The notes below the pieces were generated by a model that did not search any database, had not been told where the DNA came from, and worked only from the letters and a program-made list of their open reading frames with translations. The translations under genes and the position numbers were made by a program. From Cymbomonas tetramitiformis (lineage: Eukaryota; Chlorophyta; Pyramimonadophyceae; Pyramimonadales; Pyramimonadaceae), in contig LGRX02024560.1 of NCBI GenBank assembly GCA_001247695.2, positions 1 to 64,000 of the forward strand: a stretch of 64,000 bases of DNA. The letters are read 5' to 3'. This document shows positions 7,834 through 15,776 of this stretch, in pieces (position 1 is the stretch's first letter; every line of letters starts with the position of its first letter).

Positions 7834-8757
7834 TTAACTTTCCATTTTTAAATTGGCATTCGGTACTATTAGCTCATTAAAGCATTTCCGATACTTCTTA
7901 TTTGAATCTTTGGGGTTCAAGTCTATAAGCAAAAAACAATATTTTTCTTTGGTAGCATAATCATATACTTCCATAAATTCTTCAAGAGCTATCTCTCCCG
8001 AAACACTTTTATATACATTTTCCATCTCTTTCTCGTCATATATTTTGAACAAACATAATGCCGTTGCATTGTTTCTTACGGCACGAGGTAAACCAAATTG
8101 GGCGCTTGAAAAGTTTTGGACGCAAATCAACAAACTCAAGCCTAGAGCACCTCCCATATTTTTTGAGAACATTCCGCAATGTCTATGCCGTACACACATA
8201 TTTATAAATTTTCGGTTACCAAACAACCGAGTGCTTTGTGCATCATCAACGAATGCTATGATTCTCGGTTGATGATGATACTTATATGTCGGTGGTTGAT
8301 AATTGTTTGAAGCAAATTTTAACAAGTATTCTGGTGGGATATCGAGTATACTTACCGAATCGCTATGTATCATTTTCATAACTTGCTTGTAAATTTCCAA
8401 TTCTTTTAAATAGTTTTCATAACCTTCCGCTTCATTGTCCATAATTTCTAATACATTATCAATGGTTTTTGGGTCGTCCGGGTCGAACACATCTTCATCC
8501 TCTATATCTAGGTCTTCCATTAGTGATTTATTGGATGAGAATGTTGAGCTTATGCACAATATACGGTCGCAATTGTCATCTTGTTTAAGCATTCGTAAAT
8601 AGTTACACGCCGAGGTCGATTTGGCTGAACCACGACGACCTACCAATAAAATGTTGAATGGTTGTTTCAATAGGTTTTCGCCCGTTTCGTATTGAAATGC
8701 ACTAGCTTTGGGCGGTTGAATTTTAAGTTTTGTATCATTCAATTTAATTGTTTTCAT
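7834..8757 (-). CDS. FtsK/HerA-type DNA-packaging ATPase, 307 aa
   Basis: Motor that pumps the genome into the capsid in PLVs, virophages and other double jelly-roll viruses. Walker A is LLVGRRGSAKST at about residues 37-48 and Walker B is RIIAFVDDAQ at 165-174. A sensor-like LLICVQNFSSA lies at 209-219, and RAVRNNAT at 225-232 supplies a likely arginine finger. The start is chosen at ATG 8,757 (MKTIKLND), because the longer frame would overlap the divergent gene at 8,779. The gene order ATPase - small ORF - minor capsid - major capsid matches a virion morphogenesis module. Confidence 0.9.
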   Translation of the reverse strand: MKTIKLNDTKLKIQPPKASAFQYETGENLLKQPFNILLVGRRGSAKSTSACNYLRMLKQDDNCDRILCISSTFSSNKSLMEDLDIEDEDVFDPDDPKTIDNVLEIMDNEAEGYENYLKELEIYKQVMKMIHSDSVSILDIPPEYLLKFASNNYQPPTYKYHHQPRIIAFVDDAQSTRLFGNRKFINMCVRHRHCGMFSKNMGGALGLSLLICVQNFSSAQFGLPRAVRNNATALCLFKIYDEKEMENVYKSVSGEIALEEFMEVYDYATKEKYCFLLIDLNPKDSNKKYRKCFNELIVPNANLKMES

Positions 8758-8778
8758 TGATATAATACTATTTAAAAA

Positions 8779-9066
8779 ATGAATTGCATTGCCGACATTC
8801 CCGAAAAGTGCTTTACCTACCGGCAAAAGGAACTTATGTGCGACTATTTTAAACATTATAAGGAACTACATCCACATCTCCCCCATTCGATTCTAGTATA
8901 CACAATTAAAGCATATATGGTAAATCCCGACAAATTCCAAAATTGGTACGATAATAAATCCTTAATAAAACCGAAACCACGTGAAACTCAAGAAGATTAT
9001 TACAAGTATGCCAAAATGAGTGAACAAGAGCTAAGCGATTATGTTAAAAATAATGTAACCATATAG
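8779..9066 (+). CDS. Hypothetical protein, 95 aa
   Basis: Small helical, Tyr/Lys/His-rich protein beginning at ATG 8,779, divergent from the ATPase with a 21-bp gap, and five bases upstream of the minor capsid gene. No membrane segment or known motif. Its place in the morphogenesis cluster suggests a virion or assembly role. Confidence 0.65.
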   Translation: MNCIADIPEKCFTYRQKELMCDYFKHYKELHPHLPHSILVYTIKAYMVNPDKFQNWYDNKSLIKPKPRETQEDYYKYAKMSEQELSDYVKNNVTI

Positions 9067-9071
9067 TAACG

Positions 9072-10127
9072 ATGAATGTCTCGAAATTCTCAAAAATGTT
9101 ATACTTTAATAGCGAACAAAATAGTTTACTCGATTCACGACTGGGTCAATATAATATTCCGAGTCAATTGCTTTCATATAAGACGACGGACCAATTGCAA
9201 CTCACCGTTAATGATTTTTACATTGAAAAGACATTTTATGATATAAATCAAACGAACAATACATTTTTTTTGGGAGACAAAACAGCTAATGCCAACAAGT
9301 TGTTTAAAATTGAAATCAACCCCCAAAATTTTCCTTTTCCTAAAACATTTGACGACGCACAAATTTTGGCGGCTATAGGCGATGCTATAAATAATCAACT
9401 AGGACCCGCCGGTTCCGCCGTGACGGTGACGGCTAGTGTAGCAACACAAGCCGATGCAAACCTCAAATTAATTGTGTTGGAATTCGACAATGATTTGGAA
9501 GATAAGTTTGATTTTTACTCCTTCGCAACCAAAAGCATAGCGAGGTGTAGCGGAACTTTGTTAAATGCAATAAGCCCTTTTGCATCAACGGTAAACGATG
9601 CACTCAACAACGATTCGAGCGAACTTTTAGGGGGCAATCCGGTTCGGGAGCGAGATTTGGTAGGCAAATCTGAATTGAGCCAATTAGAACCGATGTTTCA
9701 AAAGACATCATCAAAGACTATGCAAAGTTACTTTCCATTTACATCGAACACAATTCGAGAGCTATATCTCCGCACACAATCGTTAGTTTCAAGCTCGGCT
9801 TTAGAGGTTGTTAATCTAAGTCAAGCTAGTGACGACCAAGTCGGTGAGATGATATCTAGTGATATACTATTTAAAATTGCTATCGACGACTTATCTAAGC
9901 CATCATTTTCATATATAGATGCCAACAACAATTATAGCGTTATCATAAGTCCAAGTCTATTGTCACAAATAAACTTTGCATTAACGGACTCACGTGGAAG
10001 ACTAATGTTTCAAATTTCAAAAGACAATGGTCGGACGCCGTCGTCTCTTATTAGCCAAGCTCGCTCAGGAAATGTATATTTCAGTTTTTCATTAAAAGTT
10101 GAAGTTATAAGCAATGATTCGCAATAA
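9072..10127 (+). CDS. Probable minor capsid (penton) protein, 351 aa
   Basis: Predicted to form the pentons at capsid vertices. The assignment is mainly positional: it precedes the major capsid gene and follows the packaging ATPase cluster, the usual arrangement in PLVs and virophages. The sequence is beta-rich, with many short Ser/Thr/Asn-flanked strands and no signal peptide. A central Leu/Asn/Ser-rich stretch is followed by a C-terminal beta-rich domain ending in VYFSFSLKVEVIS, typical of jelly-roll proteins. The stop lies just before the capsid ATG at 10,159. Confidence 0.72.
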   Translation: MNVSKFSKMLYFNSEQNSLLDSRLGQYNIPSQLLSYKTTDQLQLTVNDFYIEKTFYDINQTNNTFFLGDKTANANKLFKIEINPQNFPFPKTFDDAQILAAIGDAINNQLGPAGSAVTVTASVATQADANLKLIVLEFDNDLEDKFDFYSFATKSIARCSGTLLNAISPFASTVNDALNNDSSELLGGNPVRERDLVGKSELSQLEPMFQKTSSKTMQSYFPFTSNTIRELYLRTQSLVSSSALEVVNLSQASDDQVGEMISSDILFKIAIDDLSKPSFSYIDANNNYSVIISPSLLSQINFALTDSRGRLMFQISKDNGRTPSSLISQARSGNVYFSFSLKVEVISNDSQ

Positions 10128-10140
10128 ATTTATCTGTATT

Positions 10141-10158
10141 ATATATTATTATAAAGAA
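10141..10158 (+). promoter_or_regulatory. TATATTATTATAAAG-type element before capsid gene
   Basis: An AT-only TATATTATTATA string directly precedes the major capsid ATG (10,159). Similar strings precede other virion genes. It is probably the late-class promoter and/or transcript start. Confidence 0.4.
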
Positions 10159-11574
10159 ATGTTAGACAGCTATTATCCCGAATCTTTAAGTTATGCGACG
10201 ACTCAAATGACAGATTTTAGCCAGAATCAATTTGAATTATTGACATCAAACTCGACCGTTGTGAATGGTGGAGGAGGTTCTTTGGAGATAAATTTACCTA
10301 TAAATAGTTTTATCGACACGCGCAAATTTGCTATAAGATTCTTTGCCAAAACCAATCGTGCATTTACGTACGATAGTGGAGGAGGTGCATTGAAAACGTG
10401 TCATTCATTTTTGCCGGAAATATTCAACCTATTCTCTAGATATGAGGTAAGTATAAATGGTGTTATTGTAAATCAATCGGTGGCTCAAGCATCTGACATT
10501 CAAGAGGTTAAACATTTAGTAGGTGACCATTTAGAAAATGAAATAACATATAGAAGCGTGTTATCGAATTGTGGCTCGGAAGGTATACAATTGACTAATG
10601 GATTGATAACGGGTTCACTAGACGAAGATAATCAAGCCGGTGACTTCGAAGGGCGAGAATTTATTTTGAACAATCTACTAGGATTTCTCGGCACTTGTGA
10701 GCCATCCATAATTGACTCGAGCACACTCGGGGCAATACGTATCAGGCTCTTTACCGACAATGCAGTAACGTGTTTGTTATATGGCGAACAAGGTCAAGCC
10801 GCCGGGGTATTTACTACCAAAGCAGCTGCTGCTCAAACATTTGCTCAAAATGCAAGCTTTACGTTATCTCAAGTTTCTGCATCAATCACTACATTATCCT
10901 TTTCAAGTGGAGTTGTGGAACAAAATATAGAGGAATTGATTTCAAAAGGAGCATTGACAATCATCTTTGAAAATTATGCGACATTTTTCCAAAGCGATTC
11001 GACCAATAATAAAAATGTACGATTTGCACTATCGGTCAATTGTTGGAATAAAGCTTATGCCATAACCCGTCCTTTAAATTATCGAACCGTAAACGAAACC
11101 GGGATTGCACAATATACTAATCGTCTCGGACGTCTTTATCAATTGCCATCTAAAATGTATGGCGGTAATAGAGCCTTTCGTTACTCTTGGAGCGTAAACA
11201 ACGTGTTGACCCCTGCATTTCCTAATTCGCCTTTACAAGCCTATATGAATATCACTCATTCACAAGGTGACCAATATTCAATGATGGGTTCAAATCATAT
11301 GCAATCGAGAACTGATTATTTCAACAATTCTTTTATATTGCCTTTAAATTTGTGTTTGGATAATGAACCGCGCCGATTGAGTGGATACTCAAGTTTAGGC
11401 ACTAATAGTAGTTGCTATTTACAATGTACGGCTAGCGACAATGCATCGGCTGCCGGTGTAGCATTTGACTCTGGCAATGCGGCTACGGGTGGACCCAATG
11501 AAACTATGATTATATGTATGTTCACTTCTAAATTAATGGTATCAGCCGGACGAGTTATTTCGGTCGAATTATGA
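10159..11574 (+). CDS. Major capsid protein, double jelly-roll, 471 aa
   Basis: Forms the hexagonal capsomers of the virus-like element. The start at ATG 10,159 (MLDSYYPES) is chosen over an upstream AT-rich extension that overlaps the minor capsid gene. Visible features fit PLV capsids: an N-terminal strand-rich segment with FIDTRKFAIRFFAKTNRAFT, then EIFNLFSRYEVSINGVIV at about residues 86-103. A loop-rich middle follows, with a second jelly roll towards the end (SYLQ, IICMFTSKLMVSAGRVISVEL). Its length agrees with PLV capsids of about 450-600 residues. I infer the fold from family resemblance and gene order. Confidence 0.82.
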   Translation: MLDSYYPESLSYATTQMTDFSQNQFELLTSNSTVVNGGGGSLEINLPINSFIDTRKFAIRFFAKTNRAFTYDSGGGALKTCHSFLPEIFNLFSRYEVSINGVIVNQSVAQASDIQEVKHLVGDHLENEITYRSVLSNCGSEGIQLTNGLITGSLDEDNQAGDFEGREFILNNLLGFLGTCEPSIIDSSTLGAIRIRLFTDNAVTCLLYGEQGQAAGVFTTKAAAAQTFAQNASFTLSQVSASITTLSFSSGVVEQNIEELISKGALTIIFENYATFFQSDSTNNKNVRFALSVNCWNKAYAITRPLNYRTVNETGIAQYTNRLGRLYQLPSKMYGGNRAFRYSWSVNNVLTPAFPNSPLQAYMNITHSQGDQYSMMGSNHMQSRTDYFNNSFILPLNLCLDNEPRRLSGYSSLGTNSSCYLQCTASDNASAAGVAFDSGNAATGGPNETMIICMFTSKLMVSAGRVISVEL

Positions 11575-11583
11575 TGACATTAT

Positions 11584-12528
11584 TTATACATAGCAAGGAG
11601 TTGTTAATATAGGGTCTTCCACTAATTTCCGATGGTCATACAATTTAAACCATATGACTACATATCGTGTACCTTCAAAATTGTCCATTATCACTTCGTG
11701 GGGTAATCTTCCATCTACCTTTAACACTTTGTTTCGATTGTAAAAGTCACCGATGATTTGGTCATTTGAGTCGTAACACCTTAATGGCGCGCCTTTAAAA
11801 TCTCCGAGCGCCATTGCATATTGAAAACTTATATCTTCTTTATCGACGTGTTTTTTCACATACGTGCCGGGTTCCATTTTTGCATAATTGACAACGTACT
11901 CGCCTTCCGAAAAATCTTTATCAATGATACTTATCAATTCCTTCGAAACCGCCCATAATGCTTGCTTCCATTTAGGAAGTTTTCTATCTTCGACTTTACT
12001 CACACAAACACCTTTGCCTTTCTTATGAGGCATATTGTGAGGTGTTTGCATACCGCCACCACCCAATGCTCCGGTGGTGTTTCCAAGCATAAATGACCAA
12101 TTTAGGTTGAAGCGAATCTTTTTTGTTTTGTCTCGATATTGTTTATTCAATTTTACATTGCTCAACATACTTTCAATTTCACTCATCAAGTTTTGTACAT
12201 ATGGTAAATTCGTAATTTTTTGTGCCGTAGGCTTTATCACTTGAAAAGTGGAGTATTCCTTATGTGACCCGCATTGCCAATGATTGTCGTTTGTTTCGTC
12301 ATAAAATGCATAAGTATAATGCCAAGAGTATAAATGATTATCTTCGGTAATCTCCCAAGTTTCCCAATCACTTGGCTCATCAGTCCAAAAAATATGCTTC
12401 TTATTTTCGTGAGCACTCAAATACATTTTGTCTTCTTTTCTCTTTACATAAACATACAAGTTATCGCATCTTTCAATTTCCACATCAATGGTCTTATTAC
12501 CCCAGTTGAGCATCGCGGAGTAAGACAT
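11584..12528 (-). CDS. TET/JBP-like 2-oxoglutarate/Fe(II) dioxygenase, 314 aa
   Basis: Probable oxidase of methylated bases in DNA (5-methylcytosine or thymine). The C-terminal domain (about 205-300) carries HVD at 227-229 (HxD iron ligands), YAMALGDFKGAPLRCY at 237-252 resembling the TET/JBP LG-F-GG-L block, the distal His277 in GRLPHEVI, and Arg288 in GTRYVVIWFKLY for 2-oxoglutarate. The N-terminal 100 residues form a separate beta/Trp-rich domain of unknown role. The start at 12,528 (MSYSAML) is preferred to the longer frame, because the promoter-like motif at 12,616-12,628 and its spacing match the F-box-like gene. An AlkB-like enzyme is the main alternative. Confidence 0.72.
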   Translation of the reverse strand: MSYSAMLNWGNKTIDVEIERCDNLYVYVKRKEDKMYLSAHENKKHIFWTDEPSDWETWEITEDNHLYSWHYTYAFYDETNDNHWQCGSHKEYSTFQVIKPTAQKITNLPYVQNLMSEIESMLSNVKLNKQYRDKTKKIRFNLNWSFMLGNTTGALGGGGMQTPHNMPHKKGKGVCVSKVEDRKLPKWKQALWAVSKELISIIDKDFSEGEYVVNYAKMEPGTYVKKHVDKEDISFQYAMALGDFKGAPLRCYDSNDQIIGDFYNRNKVLKVDGRLPHEVIMDNFEGTRYVVIWFKLYDHRKLVEDPILTTPCYV

Positions 12529-12615
12529 ATTTGTGAAAGTAAGTAGAAGTAAGTAAAGTATGTATGTATGTACTTGAGTATGTTGTAAATGATTCAAGTA
12601 TACCTTATAGAGTTT

Positions 12616-12628
12616 ATGTCTTAAAGTT
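12616..12628 (-). promoter_or_regulatory. Candidate promoter AACTTTAAGACAT
   Basis: Minus-strand AACTTTAAGACAT about 88 bp upstream of the dioxygenase ATG. Downstream sequence matches that following the same motif at 5,348. See that entry for the comparison. Confidence 0.5.
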
Positions 12629-12643
12629 AAAAATTTTAGGATA

Positions 12644-12774
12644 GATTGGGTAATGGGTATGTGGTAATGGGTTGTTTATAAAAGTATATCAAAGAAAGAA
12701 TATCATTTTGTATATTTATTTTTAATTATTTGAAAATGTTTTTCAAAAGTACCAATTACTCGGAACCCGGTACC
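12644..12774 (+). repeat. 130-bp inverted-repeat element, copy 2
   Basis: The most diverged copy. Its ends are GGTAATGGGTTGTTT and CCAATTACTCGGAACCCGG, around an AT-rich centre with AAAGAAAGAATA in place of the usual AAAGGAAGAAAAG. It lies between the dioxygenase promoter and the small ORF at 12,867. Confidence 0.7.
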
Positions 12775-12866
12775 ATAACTTCACGTGTGTTGCTTTATTG
12801 AACATATATGCTATGAACGAACGCATTTAAAGCTTCGGTCACTTATAACACTAATCTGGTAGCGCG

Positions 12867-13064
12867 ATGCCTACATCCGAAGCACAAAAACAAGCAACCA
12901 AACGATATAGAGAAAAGAATCGGGAAAGGTATAATGCGTCACAAAAAAAATATAATGCATCTTGGTATGACCGTAATCGTCTTCTGCATTGTGAAAAAGT
13001 TAAGAGGTCATATCACCAAAAGAAAATAAAAAATGCTGATAATATATATGCTATTAAAATTTAA
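12867..13064 (+). CDS. Small basic protein, 65 aa
   Basis: ATG to TAA. Rich in Lys, Arg, Tyr and Asn, with a repeated KRYREKNRERYNASQKKYNA pattern predicted to be a single basic helix. Short proteins of this kind occur in algal viruses. It may bind DNA. No domain can be assigned. Confidence 0.5.
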   Translation: MPTSEAQKQATKRYREKNRERYNASQKKYNASWYDRNRLLHCEKVKRSYHQKKIKNADNIYAIKI

Positions 13065-13075
13065 CTTAAAGAAAA
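13063..13075 (+). promoter_or_regulatory. Candidate promoter AACTTAAAGAAAA
   Basis: This lies 26 bp upstream of the polymerase-helicase ATG and overlaps the preceding stop. It matches the motif 21 bp upstream of the recombinase ATG. Confidence 0.45.
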
Positions 13076-13100
13076 ACCGTATTCATAGTATATAGAAACA

Positions 13101-15593
13101 ATGAATTATGATAAATTCCCCGAGCAAATTACTTTAAGTGAGACCTATTTTAAGTATGAGGTTATGGAACTTTTACTTAAAGTAGATGTAAATTCCAAAG
13201 GTTATGATATAAAGAAAATGATGTGGCGCGAGGAGCAAACCAAATTGAAGAAGATGCATAAGTTTATGAGTAAAAAGACACATATGAACACCATAACTTA
13301 CAAAAAAGCACCATACAATTTAGGTAGATATTACCCGGTGAGTGATAAGTATAATACTTGTTGTTTCCAAAATCAATATAATGTTATCCGCCGACTTGTT
13401 ATGGACGGAAACTACATTTCATTTGATTTAGAAAATGCGCATCCAACAATCATATCTCAATTGTGTGAGAAGTATAACATTGAATGCTCGGCGATAAACG
13501 ATTACATTGTGAATAGAGAAAGTATATTTTACAACATTCAACGAAGTTATAATGTGAGTAGAGCTAATGCAAAACACTTGATGTTAATATTGACATTTGG
13601 AGGCTCATTTCAAACTTGGTTAAATGAACTTAAACTTCCTAAACATCAATATATAGATTGTATAAAACAATATGAAGACCAAATAAAAAATATACTTACA
13701 AATGATGCCCTCGAGCACTTTCCAAAATTTGCAAAAGCCGTACAAGTAGCTTGTGAAGTAAAAAATAAGACAAAAGAAATGGCAAAATTCAGGAGTGCAT
13801 TGGGGTTGTATATTCAAGAAATAGAGAGTCGGATGATGATGTGTATATATGACTATTTGGTGACGAATACTAAAATGAAGCCTGCGGCACTAATCCACGA
13901 CGAGATTTTGGTATATAAAGACGATAATGTCGACATTGACAAAGTAATAAGCGAGTTGAAAGTATGTATAAAAGCACACACGTGTTTTGAAATGCAATTG
14001 AAATGTCAAGCAACTTCCGCCACGGATGAAGATTGTCGATGGCTTGAATCCCACCAACCTTTCATCGATGACATAGATGAACGACGTAGTGACCAAGTAC
14101 ATTGTGACCTAATACTCGAACAATTTCAAGACCAAATTTTTATCACACCATTGGGGTTAATGATATATGACGAAGAAGACGGTAGGTGGACGCTTGATAA
14201 ACATAAAGGGAAAGGTTTGCATCTAAAAATCATTGAGCGCAACTACACCAAAATATTTATAAATGTTAGTTCCAAAGATGAATCAAAGTCTTTTATGAGT
14301 TTGTATGAACCCGCATACAAGCTAGTCTCTCAAAAAGCACCCGTGCTGATAGAGTTTGACGTGTCGAAAAGTAAAGGGTACCTTCTTTTCGATAATGGTG
14401 TGTTGGATTTGAAAAACTTTGAATTATTGAAGAAGCATCCAAGCTATAACTTTATCAACAAAATACATCGGGACTATAATGTTTCGGAAGATTACTCCGA
14501 ATTGAAATCTGAGGTGATTAGGAGATTGTTTGATAACCCAATTACCAACATTGAAAAACGAGATTATGTGCTTGAGCAATTAGCAAGGGGGATGGCGGGT
14601 GAAATATGTGATAGACAATTTATGTTTTTGATAGGTGACACGGCTTGCGGAAAAGGGAAATTGACTTCATTGTTAAAACGTGCATTTGAAGAATTCCAAT
14701 ATGAATTTGATGGAGAAAATTTAAAAGCCAAAAAGTACAAATCCGATATGGAAAATGAACGAAAATGGACTTGGGCGGTTGAGCTGTGGCATAGACGTTT
14801 TGCAATAAGTAATGAATGTGACATAGGTGTTGAAGCGACAAAAAATAATTTTGGCGAACACAAAATGAGAATTGAAAAGTTGTCCGCAACCATCTTGAAA
14901 AAGTTTTGCAGTGGCGGGAACGAAACATTACCGATGCGAGAGTTGTATCAAAACGCCACAAATGTCAAAATACAAGCATATATGCTTTGTCTATCCAACG
15001 ATACACCCGAGGTTGAAGGGGTCGATAGAGCATACACGGATAGAGCAAATTATGTTCAATGTGATAGAACATCTAGCGATAGCATTATGGAACCAAACGA
15101 TGCTTACTTTGTGAGAGATGATAGCATTGATAATTTCGTAAACCAAGTAAATGTAGCGGATGCATTTATTAGTATATTGTGCGACTATTATCGAAAAAGT
15201 ATTATCAATGGTCGAACTCCCAAACCTGAATTTGTCAAATCTGAAGTAGCGGAAAGAACGGGTTCTAATAGAGGTGGATTTGAATGGATTGAGGCTAATT
15301 ATGAGATTTACAAAAGTAAAGACATTCTAAAAGACTTCAAAGGTGTAATGACAAAAGAAGGAATATATAGATTTGATTGGAAAAAGGTTGGTGATTGGTA
15401 TGTTATTATTGAAAACGTACACGATTGGTTTATAAAAGATGGAAATTTAATGACCGCAACCGAATTTGGCAAGCTTTTAACAAAACATCATATATATCCC
15501 GCTCAACGAAAAATCAATGGTAGGACTAAACGTGTACGTGTTGGAATGCGCAAACCTCAAAGACACTCCGATGATGATGAATCGGATGCTTAA
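13101..15593 (+). CDS. TVpol family-A-like DNA polymerase fused to SF3 helicase, 830 aa
   Basis: Main replication protein. The N-terminal polymerase domain shows motif A YISFDLENAHPT (residues 105-116, Asp109), motif B SRANAKHLMLILTFGGS (153-169) and motif C ALIHDEIL (263-270), as in family A polymerases of the transposon-virus (TVpol) type. The C-terminal superfamily 3 helicase has Walker A IGDTACGKGK (511-520), Walker B RFAISNECD (566-574) and motif C CLSNDTPE (630-637). This fusion is a PLV/virophage hallmark and differs from the protein-primed polymerase of true Polintons. A primase activity in the linker (about 320-480) is possible but not evident. The frame is intact. Confidence 0.9.
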   Translation: MNYDKFPEQITLSETYFKYEVMELLLKVDVNSKGYDIKKMMWREEQTKLKKMHKFMSKKTHMNTITYKKAPYNLGRYYPVSDKYNTCCFQNQYNVIRRLVMDGNYISFDLENAHPTIISQLCEKYNIECSAINDYIVNRESIFYNIQRSYNVSRANAKHLMLILTFGGSFQTWLNELKLPKHQYIDCIKQYEDQIKNILTNDALEHFPKFAKAVQVACEVKNKTKEMAKFRSALGLYIQEIESRMMMCIYDYLVTNTKMKPAALIHDEILVYKDDNVDIDKVISELKVCIKAHTCFEMQLKCQATSATDEDCRWLESHQPFIDDIDERRSDQVHCDLILEQFQDQIFITPLGLMIYDEEDGRWTLDKHKGKGLHLKIIERNYTKIFINVSSKDESKSFMSLYEPAYKLVSQKAPVLIEFDVSKSKGYLLFDNGVLDLKNFELLKKHPSYNFINKIHRDYNVSEDYSELKSEVIRRLFDNPITNIEKRDYVLEQLARGMAGEICDRQFMFLIGDTACGKGKLTSLLKRAFEEFQYEFDGENLKAKKYKSDMENERKWTWAVELWHRRFAISNECDIGVEATKNNFGEHKMRIEKLSATILKKFCSGGNETLPMRELYQNATNVKIQAYMLCLSNDTPEVEGVDRAYTDRANYVQCDRTSSDSIMEPNDAYFVRDDSIDNFVNQVNVADAFISILCDYYRKSIINGRTPKPEFVKSEVAERTGSNRGGFEWIEANYEIYKSKDILKDFKGVMTKEGIYRFDWKKVGDWYVIIENVHDWFIKDGNLMTATEFGKLLTKHHIYPAQRKINGRTKRVRVGMRKPQRHSDDDESDA

Positions 15594-15636
15594 TATACAA
15601 TTGTTAAACATAAATATATATACATATAATATACAT

Positions 15637-15766
15637 AAAAGGTATTGGGTACGTGGTAATGGGTTGTTTTAAAAAGTATTTCAAAGGAAGAAAAGTATTT
15701 TTGTAGAATAAATTTTATGAAATAGAAAATGTTTTTAAAAATGCCCATTACTAGCTACCCGCTACT
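15637..15766 (+). repeat. 130-bp inverted-repeat element, copy 3
   Basis: Nearly identical through its centre to copy 4 at 22,811. The ends GGTAATGGGTTGTTTTAAAA and AAAATGCCCATTAC are inverted repeats. It lies between the convergent polymerase and fibre genes, where a hairpin could also end transcription. Confidence 0.8.
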
Positions 15767-15776
15767 ATAATAGAAT

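Noticed and set aside
13101..15593. Protein-primed family B polymerase of a classical Polinton
   Set aside because: The motifs are family-A-like (HDE motif C) with a fused SF3 helicase; no rve integrase or adenovirus-type protease is present, so the element is PLV-type.
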